This document shows, in pieces, positions 23,055 to 30,901 of a stretch of DNA of 64,000 nucleotides. The translations under genes were made by a program, and so were the position numbers. Position 1 is the stretch's first letter, and every line of letters begins with the position of its first letter. The stretch is from Zavarzinia aquatilis. Its GTDB lineage: Bacteria; Pseudomonadota; Alphaproteobacteria; Zavarziniales; Zavarziniaceae. Below the pieces are notes generated by a model. The model was not told the origin of the DNA and did not search any database. It was given only the letters and a program-made list of their open reading frames with translations. Where the stretch lies: positions 1-64,000 of the forward strand of contig NZ_QGLE01000008.1 in NCBI RefSeq assembly GCF_003173035.1. Direction: 5' to 3'.

Positions 23055-24745
23055 TTGCCGCCTTCGAGCAGACGGCGGGCGATGACATTGGCCTGAATTT
23101 CCGCCGCGCCCTCGAAGACGTTCAGGATGCGGGCGTCGCACAGCACGCGGGAGATCGGATATTCCTCGGCGTAACCATTGCCGCCATGGATCTGCAGGGC
23201 GTTGTCGGCGGTCGCCCAGGCGACGCGGGCCGCCAGCAGCTTGGCCATGCCGGCCTCGAGGTCGCAGCGGCGCTCCGCGTCCTTCTCGCGCGCGGCGAAG
23301 AAGGTGATCTGGCGCGCGATCATGATCTCGACCGCGGCCCAGGCCAGCTTGCCGAAGACACGCGGGAAGGAATAGGTCGGCTTGCCGAACTGGATGCGTT
23401 CCTGCGCATAGCGCAGGCCGAGTTCGAGCGCGCATTGGGCGACGCCGACGGCGCGCGCCGCGGTCTGGATGCGGGCCGATTCGAAGGTGGTCATCAGCTG
23501 CTTGAAGCCCTGACCTTCCTGCTGGCCCAGCAGGTTCTCGGCCTTCACCTCGAAACCGTCGAAGCCGATTTCATATTCCTTCATGCCGCGATAGCCGAGC
23601 ACCTTGATCTCGCCGCCGGTCATGCCCGGGGTCGGGAAGGGGTTGGCATCGTCGCCGCGCTTCTTCTCGGCGAGGAACATGGACAGGCCCTTGTAACCCG
23701 GCTCGGCCGGGTTGGTGCGGGCAAGCAGGGTCATCACGTCGGCGCGGGCGGCGTGGGTGATCCAGGTCTTGTTGCCGGTCACCTTGTAGACGTCGCCGTC
23801 GAGCACGGCGCGGGTGCGCAGCGAGCCAAGGTCAGAGCCGGTGTTGGGTTCGGTGAAGACCGCGGTCGGCAGCAGCTCGCCCGAGGATATCAGGGGCAGC
23901 CACTTCTGCTTCTGCGCCTCGGTGCCGCCGGCCATGACCAGCTCGCAGAAAATCTCGGCGCGGGTGCCGAGGGAGCCGACGCCGATGTAACCGCGCGAGA
24001 GTTCTTCGGTAACCACGCACATCGCGGTCTTGCCGAGGCCGTGGCCGCCGTATTCCTCGGGCAGCGTGAGGCCGAAGACGCCGAGTTCCGCGAGTTCCGA
24101 AATGATCTCGAGCGGGATGAACTCGTCTTTCAGGTGCCATTCGTGGGCGAAGGGAATGACCTTGTCCTCGGCGAAGCGGCGGAAGCTGTCGCGCACCATG
24201 GCCATGGTCTCGTCGAGGCCGAGGTCGCCGAAGCCGCTGGCGAGACCATCGGAAATCGCGGCCGCGATCTCGGCGCGGACGGCGGCGGTATTGCCGGCGT
24301 GCAGCAGGGCGGCGACGCCCGGCACGGCCATATAGGCATTCACCTGATCTTCGCTCAGGCCGTAGTCGGCCGGGCGCACGACCTCGCCCTGGCTCATCGG
24401 GATACCGCCCTCGATCTGGGCGAGATATTCACCGAAGCCGGACTGCAGGATCAGGGTCTCGAGCCGGCCCAGCTTGCCTTCGCCCTTCAGGGTTTCGGCC
24501 CAGTGCAGCAGCTGGCGCAGGGATTCGACATAGGTCGCGAGCCAGGCGAGGCCGTGGGCCGCGAACTGCTCGGCCTCGAGCTTGGCGCCCGAGACCTTGC
24601 CGTTCACGGCGACCTTGGCGAGGACCGCGGCCTTGGCGTGACCGAGGAGCGTGTCCGCCGCTTCTACCGCCTGGGCCGCCTTGCCGAACAGGTCGGTCAG
24701 GACGGTGTCGGCGGCGGTTTCGGATGCAGTGGCGGCAAGGCTCAT
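23051..24745 (-). CDS. mcd: (2S)-methylsuccinyl-CoA dehydrogenase
   Basis: This 564-residue flavoprotein is longer than ordinary acyl-CoA dehydrogenases (about 380), with an extra N-terminal helical domain of about 150 residues, as in Mcd. The core has LTLPEEYGGHGLGKTAM, FTEPNTGSDLGSLRTRAV, the FAD/adenine region and a C-terminal IHGGNGYAEEYPISRVLCDA. Mcd oxidises methylsuccinyl-CoA to mesaconyl-CoA in the ethylmalonyl-CoA pathway for acetyl-CoA assimilation. It lies 34 bases after ccr and overlaps the thioesterase gene, so the three form one operon. Confidence 0.92.
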   Translation of the reverse strand: MSLAATASETAADTVLTDLFGKAAQAVEAADTLLGHAKAAVLAKVAVNGKVSGAKLEAEQFAAHGLAWLATYVESLRQLLHWAETLKGEGKLGRLETLILQSGFGEYLAQIEGGIPMSQGEVVRPADYGLSEDQVNAYMAVPGVAALLHAGNTAAVRAEIAAAISDGLASGFGDLGLDETMAMVRDSFRRFAEDKVIPFAHEWHLKDEFIPLEIISELAELGVFGLTLPEEYGGHGLGKTAMCVVTEELSRGYIGVGSLGTRAEIFCELVMAGGTEAQKQKWLPLISSGELLPTAVFTEPNTGSDLGSLRTRAVLDGDVYKVTGNKTWITHAARADVMTLLARTNPAEPGYKGLSMFLAEKKRGDDANPFPTPGMTGGEIKVLGYRGMKEYEIGFDGFEVKAENLLGQQEGQGFKQLMTTFESARIQTAARAVGVAQCALELGLRYAQERIQFGKPTYSFPRVFGKLAWAAVEIMIARQITFFAAREKDAERRCDLEAGMAKLLAARVAWATADNALQIHGGNGYAEEYPISRVLCDARILNVFEGAAEIQANVIARRLLEGGN

Positions 24746-24779
24746 GTTTCGCTCCTCGGACTACTCTACGTTATGACAA

Positions 24780-26078
24780 TCAGGCGCTGTAACCGGCTTC
24801 GATCGAATCCTCGATCGTGCGCAGGCCCGGATATTTGGCGGAAACGAGAACCGCCATGTTGCCCGGCTTGTGCTGGTTCTTCCACATCTTGGTATGGGCG
24901 CGCGGAATATCCTCGAAGGAGAAGACTTCCGACATGCAGGGATCGAGGCGACGCTCGATCACCAGCTGGTTGGCCTGCGACGCCTGCATCAGGTTGGCGA
25001 AGTGGCTGCCCTGGATGCGCTTCTGACGCATCCACACGAAGCGGGCGTCGAAGGTGATGTTGAAGCCCGAGGTTCCGGCGCAGAACACGACCATGCCGCC
25101 GCGCTTCACGACGAAGGTGGAGACCGGGAAGGTCGCCTCGCCGGGGTGCTCGAAGACGAAGTCGACGTCGTTGCCCTTGCCGGTGATGTCCCAGATCGCC
25201 TTGCCGAACTTCTTCGCTTCCTTCATGAAGGCGTCGAATTCCGGCGAATTGACCTTGGGCAACTGGCCCCAGCACTTGAAGTCGTTGCGGTTGATGACGC
25301 CCTTGGCACCCAGCGACATGACGAAATCGCGCTTCGTCTCGTCCGAGATGATGCCGATCGCATTGGCGCCCGAGATCGAGATGAGCTGGATCGCCATCGA
25401 GCCGAGGCCGCCCGAGGCGCCCCAGACGAGGACGTTGTGGCCCGGGCGCAGGATGTGCGGACGATGGCCGAACAACATGCGGTAGGCGGTGGCGAGGGTC
25501 AGCGTGTAGCAGGCCGCCTCTTCCCACGACAGGTGCTTCGGCCGGTGCATCAGCTGACGCGCCTGGACGACGGTGAACTGGGCGAAGGAGCCGTCCGCGG
25601 TCTCGTAACCGTAGATGCGCTGCGAGGGCGAGAACATCGGGTCGCCGCCGTTGCACTCCTCGTCGTCGCCGTCGTCCTGGTTACAGTGCACGACGACTTC
25701 GTCGCCGACCTTCCAGCGCTTCACCTTGGCGCCCACCTTCCAGACCACGCCCGAGGCGTCGGAGCCGGTGATGTGGTAGTCCTTGCGGTGCACGTCGAAG
25801 GTCGAAACGGGAATGCCGAGGCCCGCCCAGACACCGTTGTAGTTGACGCCGGCGGCCATCACGAGCAGCAGGACTTCGTCCTCGCCGATCTCGGGCACGG
25901 GCATCACCTCGAGCTGCATCGCGGTCTCGGGCGGGCCGTGACGGTCGCGCCGGATGACCCAGGCGTACATCTCCTTCGGCACATGCCCGAGCGGCGGGAT
26001 CTCGCCGACTTCGTAAAGATCCTTGATCGGCTGGCTGATCGAGGCCGTCTGGACCTGACCCGTCGTGGTTGCCGTCAT
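24780..26078 (-). CDS. ccrA: Crotonyl-CoA carboxylase/reductase
   Basis: The 432-residue protein is a medium-chain reductase with the Ccr-specific N-terminus (KDLYEVGEIPPLGHVPKEMY) and CO2/substrate pocket elements: VMAAGVNYNGVWAGLGIP, RIYGYETADGS and QGSHFANLMQAS with its His. The NADPH fold is LVWGASGGLGSMAIQL. Ccr makes ethylmalonyl-CoA from crotonyl-CoA, CO2 and NADPH and is the key enzyme of the ethylmalonyl-CoA pathway. It starts the minus-strand operon ccr-mcd-thioesterase, divergent from ecm. Confidence 0.95.
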   Translation of the reverse strand: MTATTTGQVQTASISQPIKDLYEVGEIPPLGHVPKEMYAWVIRRDRHGPPETAMQLEVMPVPEIGEDEVLLLVMAAGVNYNGVWAGLGIPVSTFDVHRKDYHITGSDASGVVWKVGAKVKRWKVGDEVVVHCNQDDGDDEECNGGDPMFSPSQRIYGYETADGSFAQFTVVQARQLMHRPKHLSWEEAACYTLTLATAYRMLFGHRPHILRPGHNVLVWGASGGLGSMAIQLISISGANAIGIISDETKRDFVMSLGAKGVINRNDFKCWGQLPKVNSPEFDAFMKEAKKFGKAIWDITGKGNDVDFVFEHPGEATFPVSTFVVKRGGMVVFCAGTSGFNITFDARFVWMRQKRIQGSHFANLMQASQANQLVIERRLDPCMSEVFSFEDIPRAHTKMWKNQHKPGNMAVLVSAKYPGLRTIEDSIEAGYSA

Positions 26079-26344
26079 GCTTCTGTCCCTCGCGCTCCGT
26101 CGGTTTATATTGGTCGGCGTTAGCTGCTTTTGTCCGCGTGCCGCCCCCCGGCCATCCTACTCCAAGGAGGAGATCGGGGTAGGGCCGGAGTTTTGGATGC
26201 ACAGCGTCCGAGTTGCAAGTTTATTTTGCGTCGCACAACATGCTATTTGAATAATATGGCATCGGATATGGTCCGAAAGAGTAATGTCGCTGGCGGACAG
26301 AGGGTCTAGAACGCCAGAAAGTTGCGAGAGCGGGGATTCTGACA
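26079..26344 (+). promoter_or_regulatory. Divergent ccr/ecm promoter region
   Basis: This 266-base gap must hold both promoters. It contains an imperfect hairpin (CCTACTCC 26156-26163 with GGGGTAGG 26176-26183). It also has two TTGC-centred elements, GTTGCAAG (26212-26219) and TTTTGCGT (26224-26231), repeated at a 13-base interval within an AT-rich tract. ScfR/RamB-type regulators of acetate and propionate metabolism recognise TTTGCAAA-like direct repeats, so these are candidate binding sites. That link is inference. Confidence 0.4.
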
Positions 26345-28360
26345 ATGAGTGACACCAAGCGTGAAAGCGTGGCGAGTGATGCGACCAAGGTCGTGCGCGA
26401 CGACCCCTGGCTGATCCGGACCTATTCCGGCCATTCGTCGGCGGCGGCGTCCAATGCCCTTTATCGCACGAACCTCGCGCGCGGCCAAACAGGTTTGTCA
26501 GTAGCGTTCGACCTGCCGACCCAGACCGGCTATGACGCGGACCATGTCCTGTCGCGTGGCGAGGTCGGCAAGGTCGGCGTGCCGATCAGCCATATCGGCG
26601 ACATGCGGACGCTGTTCGACGGCATTCCGCTCGGCCGCATGAACACTTCGATGACGATCAACGCGACGGCGGCCTGGCTGCTCTCGCTCTATATCGCGAC
26701 GGCAGAAGGGCAGGGGGCGAAGCGATCGGACCTGCAGGGCACGACGCAGAACGACATCATCAAGGAATATCTCTCGCGCGGGACCTATATCTTCCCGCCG
26801 CAGCCCTCGATGCGCCTCATCGCCGACGTCATTTCCTTTACCTACAAGGAAGTGCCGAAGTGGAACCCGATGAACGTCTGCTCCTACCACCTGCAGGAAG
26901 CAGGAGCGACGCCGGTGCAGGAACTGGCCTATGCCCTGGCGACGGCGCAGGCCGTGCTCGACGAGGTGAAGAAGGCGGGTCAGGTGCCGGCTTCGGACCT
27001 GCCCAAGGTGGTCGGGCGCATTTCCTTCTTCGTGAACGCGGGCATCCGCTTCATGACCGAAGTCTGCAAGATGCGCGCCTTTACCGAATTGTGGGACGAG
27101 ATCACCCTCAATCGCTATGGCGTCCAGGAAGAGCGGTTCCGCCGCTTCCGCTATGGCGTGCAGGTGAACAGCCTCGGCCTGACCGAGCAGCAGCCGGAAA
27201 ACAACGTCTATCGCATCCTGCTGGAAATGCTGGCGGTCACCCTGTCCAAGGACGCCCGTGCCCGCTCGGTGCAGCTGCCGGCCTGGAACGAGGCGCTGGG
27301 CCTGCCGCGGCCGTGGGACCAGCAGTGGTCGCTGCGTTGCCAGCAGATCCTGGCCTTCGAGACCGACCTTCTCGAATTCGGCGACATCTTCAACGGCTCG
27401 ACCGTGGTCGGCCAGAAGGTCGCCGAGCTGAAGGCGTCGGCGATGGAGGAACTGGCCCGGATCGAGGCCATGGGCGGGGCGATCGCCGCCGTCGAATCCT
27501 CCTACATGAAGCAGCGTCTGGTCGAATCGAACGCCCAGCGTCTGGCCGCCATCGAATCGGGCGACATGACCGTGGTCGGCGTGAACAAATTCATCGAATC
27601 GGCGCCCAGCCCGCTCGCCACCGGCTCGGAAGGCGCGATCCTCGTCGTCGACGATGCCGCCGAGATCGAACAGGTCGAGCGTCTGAAGGCCTGGCGCGCC
27701 TCGCGCGATGAAGCCAAGGTGAAGGCCGCGCTGGAAGGCGTGCGCAGCGCCGCGGTCGAGGGCCGCAACATCATGGAACCCTCCATCGCCGCCGCCCATG
27801 CGGGTGTCACCACCGGCGAATGGGGCCAGATCCTGCGGGAGGTCTTCGGCGAATACCGCGCGCCGACGGGCGTCGCCCGGGCCGCCTCGGCCCCGGCCGG
27901 CGACATGGCCGCCGTGCGGACCAAGGTCGACGCAGTCTCGGCCAAGCTCGGCCGGCGCCTGAAGTTCCTGGTCGGCAAGCCCGGCCTCGACGGCCATTCC
28001 AACGGCGCCGAGCAGATCGCCGTCCGCGCCCGCGACGCCGGCATGGAAGTCGTCTACGAGGGCATCCGCCTGACCCCGGCGCAGATCGTCAACGCGGCGC
28101 TGGAAGAAGGCGTTCATGTCGTCGGCCTGTCGATCCTCTCGGGCAGCCATGTCGCCCTCGTCACCGACGTGATGGAGAAGATGAAGGCGGCCGGCATCGC
28201 CGATATTCCGGTGATCGTCGGCGGCATCATCCCGCCTGAGGACGAGGCCAAGCTGAAGGCCGCGGGTGTCGCCCGGGTCTATACGCCGAAGGATTACCAG
28301 CTGACCGACATCATGGCCGACATCGTCGACATGATCGACGAACTGCCGGTCGCCGCCTGA
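26345..28360 (+). CDS. ecm: Ethylmalonyl-CoA mutase
   Basis: This 671-residue single-chain B12 mutase has the N-terminal barrel (YRTNLARGQTGLSVAFDLPT, with GKVGVPISHIGDM) and a C-terminal cobalamin-binding domain with DGHSNG at 549-554 (the DxHxxG motif, H551 being the lower ligand). The length and the YSGHSSAAASNALY N-terminus match alphaproteobacterial Ecm rather than methylmalonyl-CoA mutase. It converts (2R)-ethylmalonyl-CoA to methylsuccinyl-CoA, linking Ccr and Mcd. It is transcribed divergently from ccr. Confidence 0.93.
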   Translation: MSDTKRESVASDATKVVRDDPWLIRTYSGHSSAAASNALYRTNLARGQTGLSVAFDLPTQTGYDADHVLSRGEVGKVGVPISHIGDMRTLFDGIPLGRMNTSMTINATAAWLLSLYIATAEGQGAKRSDLQGTTQNDIIKEYLSRGTYIFPPQPSMRLIADVISFTYKEVPKWNPMNVCSYHLQEAGATPVQELAYALATAQAVLDEVKKAGQVPASDLPKVVGRISFFVNAGIRFMTEVCKMRAFTELWDEITLNRYGVQEERFRRFRYGVQVNSLGLTEQQPENNVYRILLEMLAVTLSKDARARSVQLPAWNEALGLPRPWDQQWSLRCQQILAFETDLLEFGDIFNGSTVVGQKVAELKASAMEELARIEAMGGAIAAVESSYMKQRLVESNAQRLAAIESGDMTVVGVNKFIESAPSPLATGSEGAILVVDDAAEIEQVERLKAWRASRDEAKVKAALEGVRSAAVEGRNIMEPSIAAAHAGVTTGEWGQILREVFGEYRAPTGVARAASAPAGDMAAVRTKVDAVSAKLGRRLKFLVGKPGLDGHSNGAEQIAVRARDAGMEVVYEGIRLTPAQIVNAALEEGVHVVGLSILSGSHVALVTDVMEKMKAAGIADIPVIVGGIIPPEDEAKLKAAGVARVYTPKDYQLTDIMADIVDMIDELPVAA

Positions 28361-28368
28361 CGCCCTTG

Positions 28369-28392
28369 CCGGGGCCGCGAAAGCGGCCCCGG
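28369..28392 (+). terminator. G/C-rich hairpin after ecm
   Basis: CCGGGGCCGC (28369-28378) pairs perfectly with GCGGCCCCGG (28383-28392) around a GAAA tetraloop, 9 bases after the ecm stop. No T-run follows, but the ten-pair stem is very stable and placed as a terminator. Confidence 0.6.
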
Positions 28393-28395
28393 TCC

Positions 28396-28409
28396 CTGAT
28401 CCAGATCAA
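28396..28409 (+). promoter_or_regulatory. FNR/Anr-type box upstream of the permease gene
   Basis: CTGATCCAGATCAA matches the FNR/FnrL/Anr consensus TTGAT-N4-ATCAA at nine of ten specified bases. It stands alone between the ecm terminator and the permease-thioredoxin pair, about 110 bases before the GTG start. If functional it would put that unit under oxygen or redox control. Confidence 0.5.
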
Positions 28410-28517
28410 GTCGCCGGCACCCCCTTCGTGCGCAAGTAAGGGGCAAGCCGGAAGCCCGATCCTGGACAGGCAACAGCCTGTTCCCCGTCGTGCCACCGGC
28501 ACCGTCGATGGGGAAAC

Positions 28518-29516
28518 GTGACCGTGTTCGGCTGGCTGAACGACCAAGTGCTGCGCATGGCGTGGCTGTCCGACCTCGTGAGCGCCGGGGTGACGGCGGG
28601 CGGTCTCGACCCCGCGTCGCGGCTGGGCGGTTCGGTGCAGTTCTTCGTCTATGACGTTGTGAAGATATTCCTGCTGCTGTCGGTGCTGATCTTCACCGTC
28701 TCCCTCGGCCAGGCCTATTTTCCGCCGGAGCGGACGCGGCGCATCCTCGGTGGCCGCGCCGGTTTGGGCGCTAATGTGCTGGCGGCCTTGCTCGGCACGG
28801 TCACGCCCTTCTGTTCCTGCTCGTCGATCCCGATCTTCATCGGCTTTACCGCGGCGGGGCTGCCGCTCGCCGTCACGTTCTCGTTCCTCATTTCTTCGCC
28901 CCTTGTCGATCTCGCGTCGGTCATCCTGCTCGCCTCGATCTTCAACTGGTCGATCGCCCTCGCCTATGTCGGGGTGGGGCTGGTTGTCGCTGTGGTCGGC
29001 GGCACGGTGATCGGCCGTCTGCATCTGGAGTCGCAGATCGCGGATTTCGTACGCAAGGCCCCCGTCTCGGATAGCGACGCCGCGATGACCGGAGCGGAGC
29101 GTCTGGCCTATGCCCGGGATCAGGTGATCGAGATCGTCGGCCGGGTCTGGCCCTATGTCCTGATCGGCGTCGGCCTTGGCGCCGTCATCCACAATTGGAT
29201 TCCGCAAGAGGCGATCACCGCCCTGCTCGGCCAGGACAAATGGTGGTCGGTGCCGCTGGCGACACTGGTCGGCATCCCGATGTATGCGGATATTTTCGGC
29301 ACCCTGCCGGTCGCCGAGGCACTGGTGGGCAAGGGCGTCGGCCTCGGTACCGTGCTCGCCTTCATGATGGCGGTCACGGCCCTGTCGCTGCCCTCGCTGG
29401 TCTTGCTGAAGCGCGTGGTCAAGATGCAGCTGCTCGTCGCCTTCACCGGCGTCGTCACCGGCGGCATCCTCGCCATCGGTTTCCTGTTCAACGCCCTGTC
29501 GGGCTGGTTCGTCTGA
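28518..29516 (+). CDS. ArsP-like permease (DUF318 family)
   Basis: The 332-residue integral membrane protein starts at GTG 28518. About eight predicted membrane segments are visible. The signature TPFCSCSSIPIFIGFTAAGL places two closely spaced cysteines at the start of a span, and the second half repeats the pattern (VGIPMYADIFGTLPVAEAL). This architecture is that of the ArsP/YraQ permease family, some of which export organoarsenicals; others have unknown cargo. The thioredoxin-like gene follows 11 bases after the stop, forming a two-gene unit behind an FNR-type box. Confidence 0.85.
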   Translation: MTVFGWLNDQVLRMAWLSDLVSAGVTAGGLDPASRLGGSVQFFVYDVVKIFLLLSVLIFTVSLGQAYFPPERTRRILGGRAGLGANVLAALLGTVTPFCSCSSIPIFIGFTAAGLPLAVTFSFLISSPLVDLASVILLASIFNWSIALAYVGVGLVVAVVGGTVIGRLHLESQIADFVRKAPVSDSDAAMTGAERLAYARDQVIEIVGRVWPYVLIGVGLGAVIHNWIPQEAITALLGQDKWWSVPLATLVGIPMYADIFGTLPVAEALVGKGVGLGTVLAFMMAVTALSLPSLVLLKRVVKMQLLVAFTGVVTGGILAIGFLFNALSGWFV

Positions 29517-29527
29517 AGGAGAGCATC

Positions 29528-29755
29528 ATGATCATCAAAATCCTCGGCTCGGGCTGCAAGAAGTGCATCGCCCTCGGCGAGAACGCCAAGACGGCGGCGG
29601 CGGCGGCCGGGATCGACGCCGAATTCGTCAAGGTGACCGATATCGCCGAGATCGCGGCGGCGGGTGTGATGCACACGCCGGCCCTGATGGTCGACGGCAA
29701 GCTGGTATCGAGCGGGCGGGTGCTGTCGCCGGAGGATATCGGCAAGCTCCTGTGA
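29528..29755 (+). CDS. Small thioredoxin-like protein (CxxC, redox-active disulfide type)
   Basis: This 75-residue protein begins MIIKILGSGCKKCIALGE, with a CKKC active site (C10-C13), and contains the cis-Pro segment HTPALMVDGKLVSSGRVL. Short thioredoxins of this kind usually sit beside ArsP-like permeases, as here, and are thought to reduce the permease or its substrate. The paired cysteines of the permease (CSC) are an obvious partner. GAAGGAGAGCATC serves as ribosome-binding site. Confidence 0.88.
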   Translation: MIIKILGSGCKKCIALGENAKTAAAAAGIDAEFVKVTDIAEIAAAGVMHTPALMVDGKLVSSGRVLSPEDIGKLL

Positions 29756-29770
29756 CAGCACCCTTCGGTG

Positions 29771-30541
29771 TTACTGCGCCGTGTAACCGCCGTCGATCAC
29801 CAGTTCGCTACCGGTCATGAAGCTCGACTCGTCCGAGGCGAGATAAAGGATACCGTTGGCAATGTCCGAGGCGACGCCGAGCCGGCCGATGGGATGGAGA
29901 GAAACGAGGCCCTCCTTGCCGGCAGCCGGGTCCTCGGTCTCGTTCAGATAGCCTTCGACCATGGGCGTCCAGATGTAACCCGGGTGGACCGAGTTCACCC
30001 TGATCTTGTATCCCGATTTGGCGCAGTGGAGCGCGGCCGACTTGCTGAAGATGCGCACGCCGCCCTTGCTGGCGTTATAGGCGGCGAGGTTGGGGTCGGC
30101 GATGATGCCCTCGATCGACGAGATATTGATGATCGAGCCGCCGCCATTGCCCTTCATGGCGAGAATGCCGTGCTTGGTGCCGAGGAAGACGGCGTCGAGG
30201 TTGATCGACATCAGCCAGCGCCAGTCCTCGAGGCTGGTCTCCTCGACGCTGCCGGCGAGGGCGACGCCCGCGTTGTTCACGAGAATGTCGAGCCGGCCGA
30301 AGCGGGCGAGCGTCGACGCGATCACCGCCTGCCACTGCGCCTCGTCGGCGACATCCTGCTTCATGAACAGGGCTTCGCCGCCCGTGGCGGCGATGGCCTC
30401 GGCGACCTTGCGCCCTTCCGCTTCGTCGAAATCGGTCACCGCGAGTTTCGCGCCTTCGCGCGCCAGCAGCAGCGCCGCTTCCTTGCCGATTCCCTTCGCC
30501 GCCCCGGTAATCAGGGCGACCTTGCCTTGTACTCGACCCAT
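29771..30541 (-). CDS. SDR family NAD(P)-dependent oxidoreductase
   Basis: The 256-residue classical SDR has cofactor motif TGAAKGIGKE, NNAG (VNNAGVALAG), catalytic Ser in IINISSIEG, and YxxxK in YNASKGG. The C-terminal VIDGGYTAQ is the usual end. Asp at the end of beta-2 (AVTDFDEAEG) suggests NAD preference. Similar enzymes act on steroids, cyclic alcohols or sugars, and the substrate is unknown. I start it at the ATG at 30541, where homology begins. It converges with the thioredoxin gene, leaving 15 bases between stops. Confidence 0.88.
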   Translation of the reverse strand: MGRVQGKVALITGAAKGIGKEAALLLAREGAKLAVTDFDEAEGRKVAEAIAATGGEALFMKQDVADEAQWQAVIASTLARFGRLDILVNNAGVALAGSVEETSLEDWRWLMSINLDAVFLGTKHGILAMKGNGGGSIINISSIEGIIADPNLAAYNASKGGVRIFSKSAALHCAKSGYKIRVNSVHPGYIWTPMVEGYLNETEDPAAGKEGLVSLHPIGRLGVASDIANGILYLASDESSFMTGSELVIDGGYTAQ

Positions 30542-30670
30542 CGGACATTTCTCCCTTATGCGCCGGGCCCTGCTTGGGACCCGGCTTTGCTGTGCCGGCC
30601 GATCCTGCCGGCAGGGAAAGATAGCAGGGTCCACGCCGCGACGATCTGCCCGGGATCAAGCCGCAGCAGG

Positions 30671-30820
30671 TTATTTGTCCTGCTTGCCCTTCACGGGTGC
30701 CGCCGTGCCGGCATGGGTCGGCACGAAGGCGGGCGGGTCGCTCGCCGGGAAGGATTCCCGGCTGGCCTCGTCGATGGGATCGAGCGGCGTGGTCCTGCTG
30801 GTCTCTTTCCGTTTGGCCAT
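30671..30820 (-). CDS. Small conserved protein with SFPASDPPAF motif, 49 residues
   Basis: A short open frame on the minus strand encodes 49 residues, starting MAKRKETSRTTPLDPIDEAS and containing RESFPASDPPAF before a Lys-rich end. Many proteobacteria encode tiny proteins with the same DEAS..SFPASDPP core, whose function is unknown. The frame is preceded by a good ribosome-binding site (GAAAGGAAC) at proper spacing, which supports real translation. It lies between the SDR gene and the aldo/keto reductase gene, same strand. Confidence 0.75.
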   Translation of the reverse strand: MAKRKETSRTTPLDPIDEASRESFPASDPPAFVPTHAGTAAPVKGKQDK

Positions 30821-30901
30821 GGTCTTGTTCCTTTCGGCTTCAAGTCACCCCTGCCATATGGGGGGAGGGGCGGCGATCTCCAAACGGGAAAGCCGGCGCG
30901 C

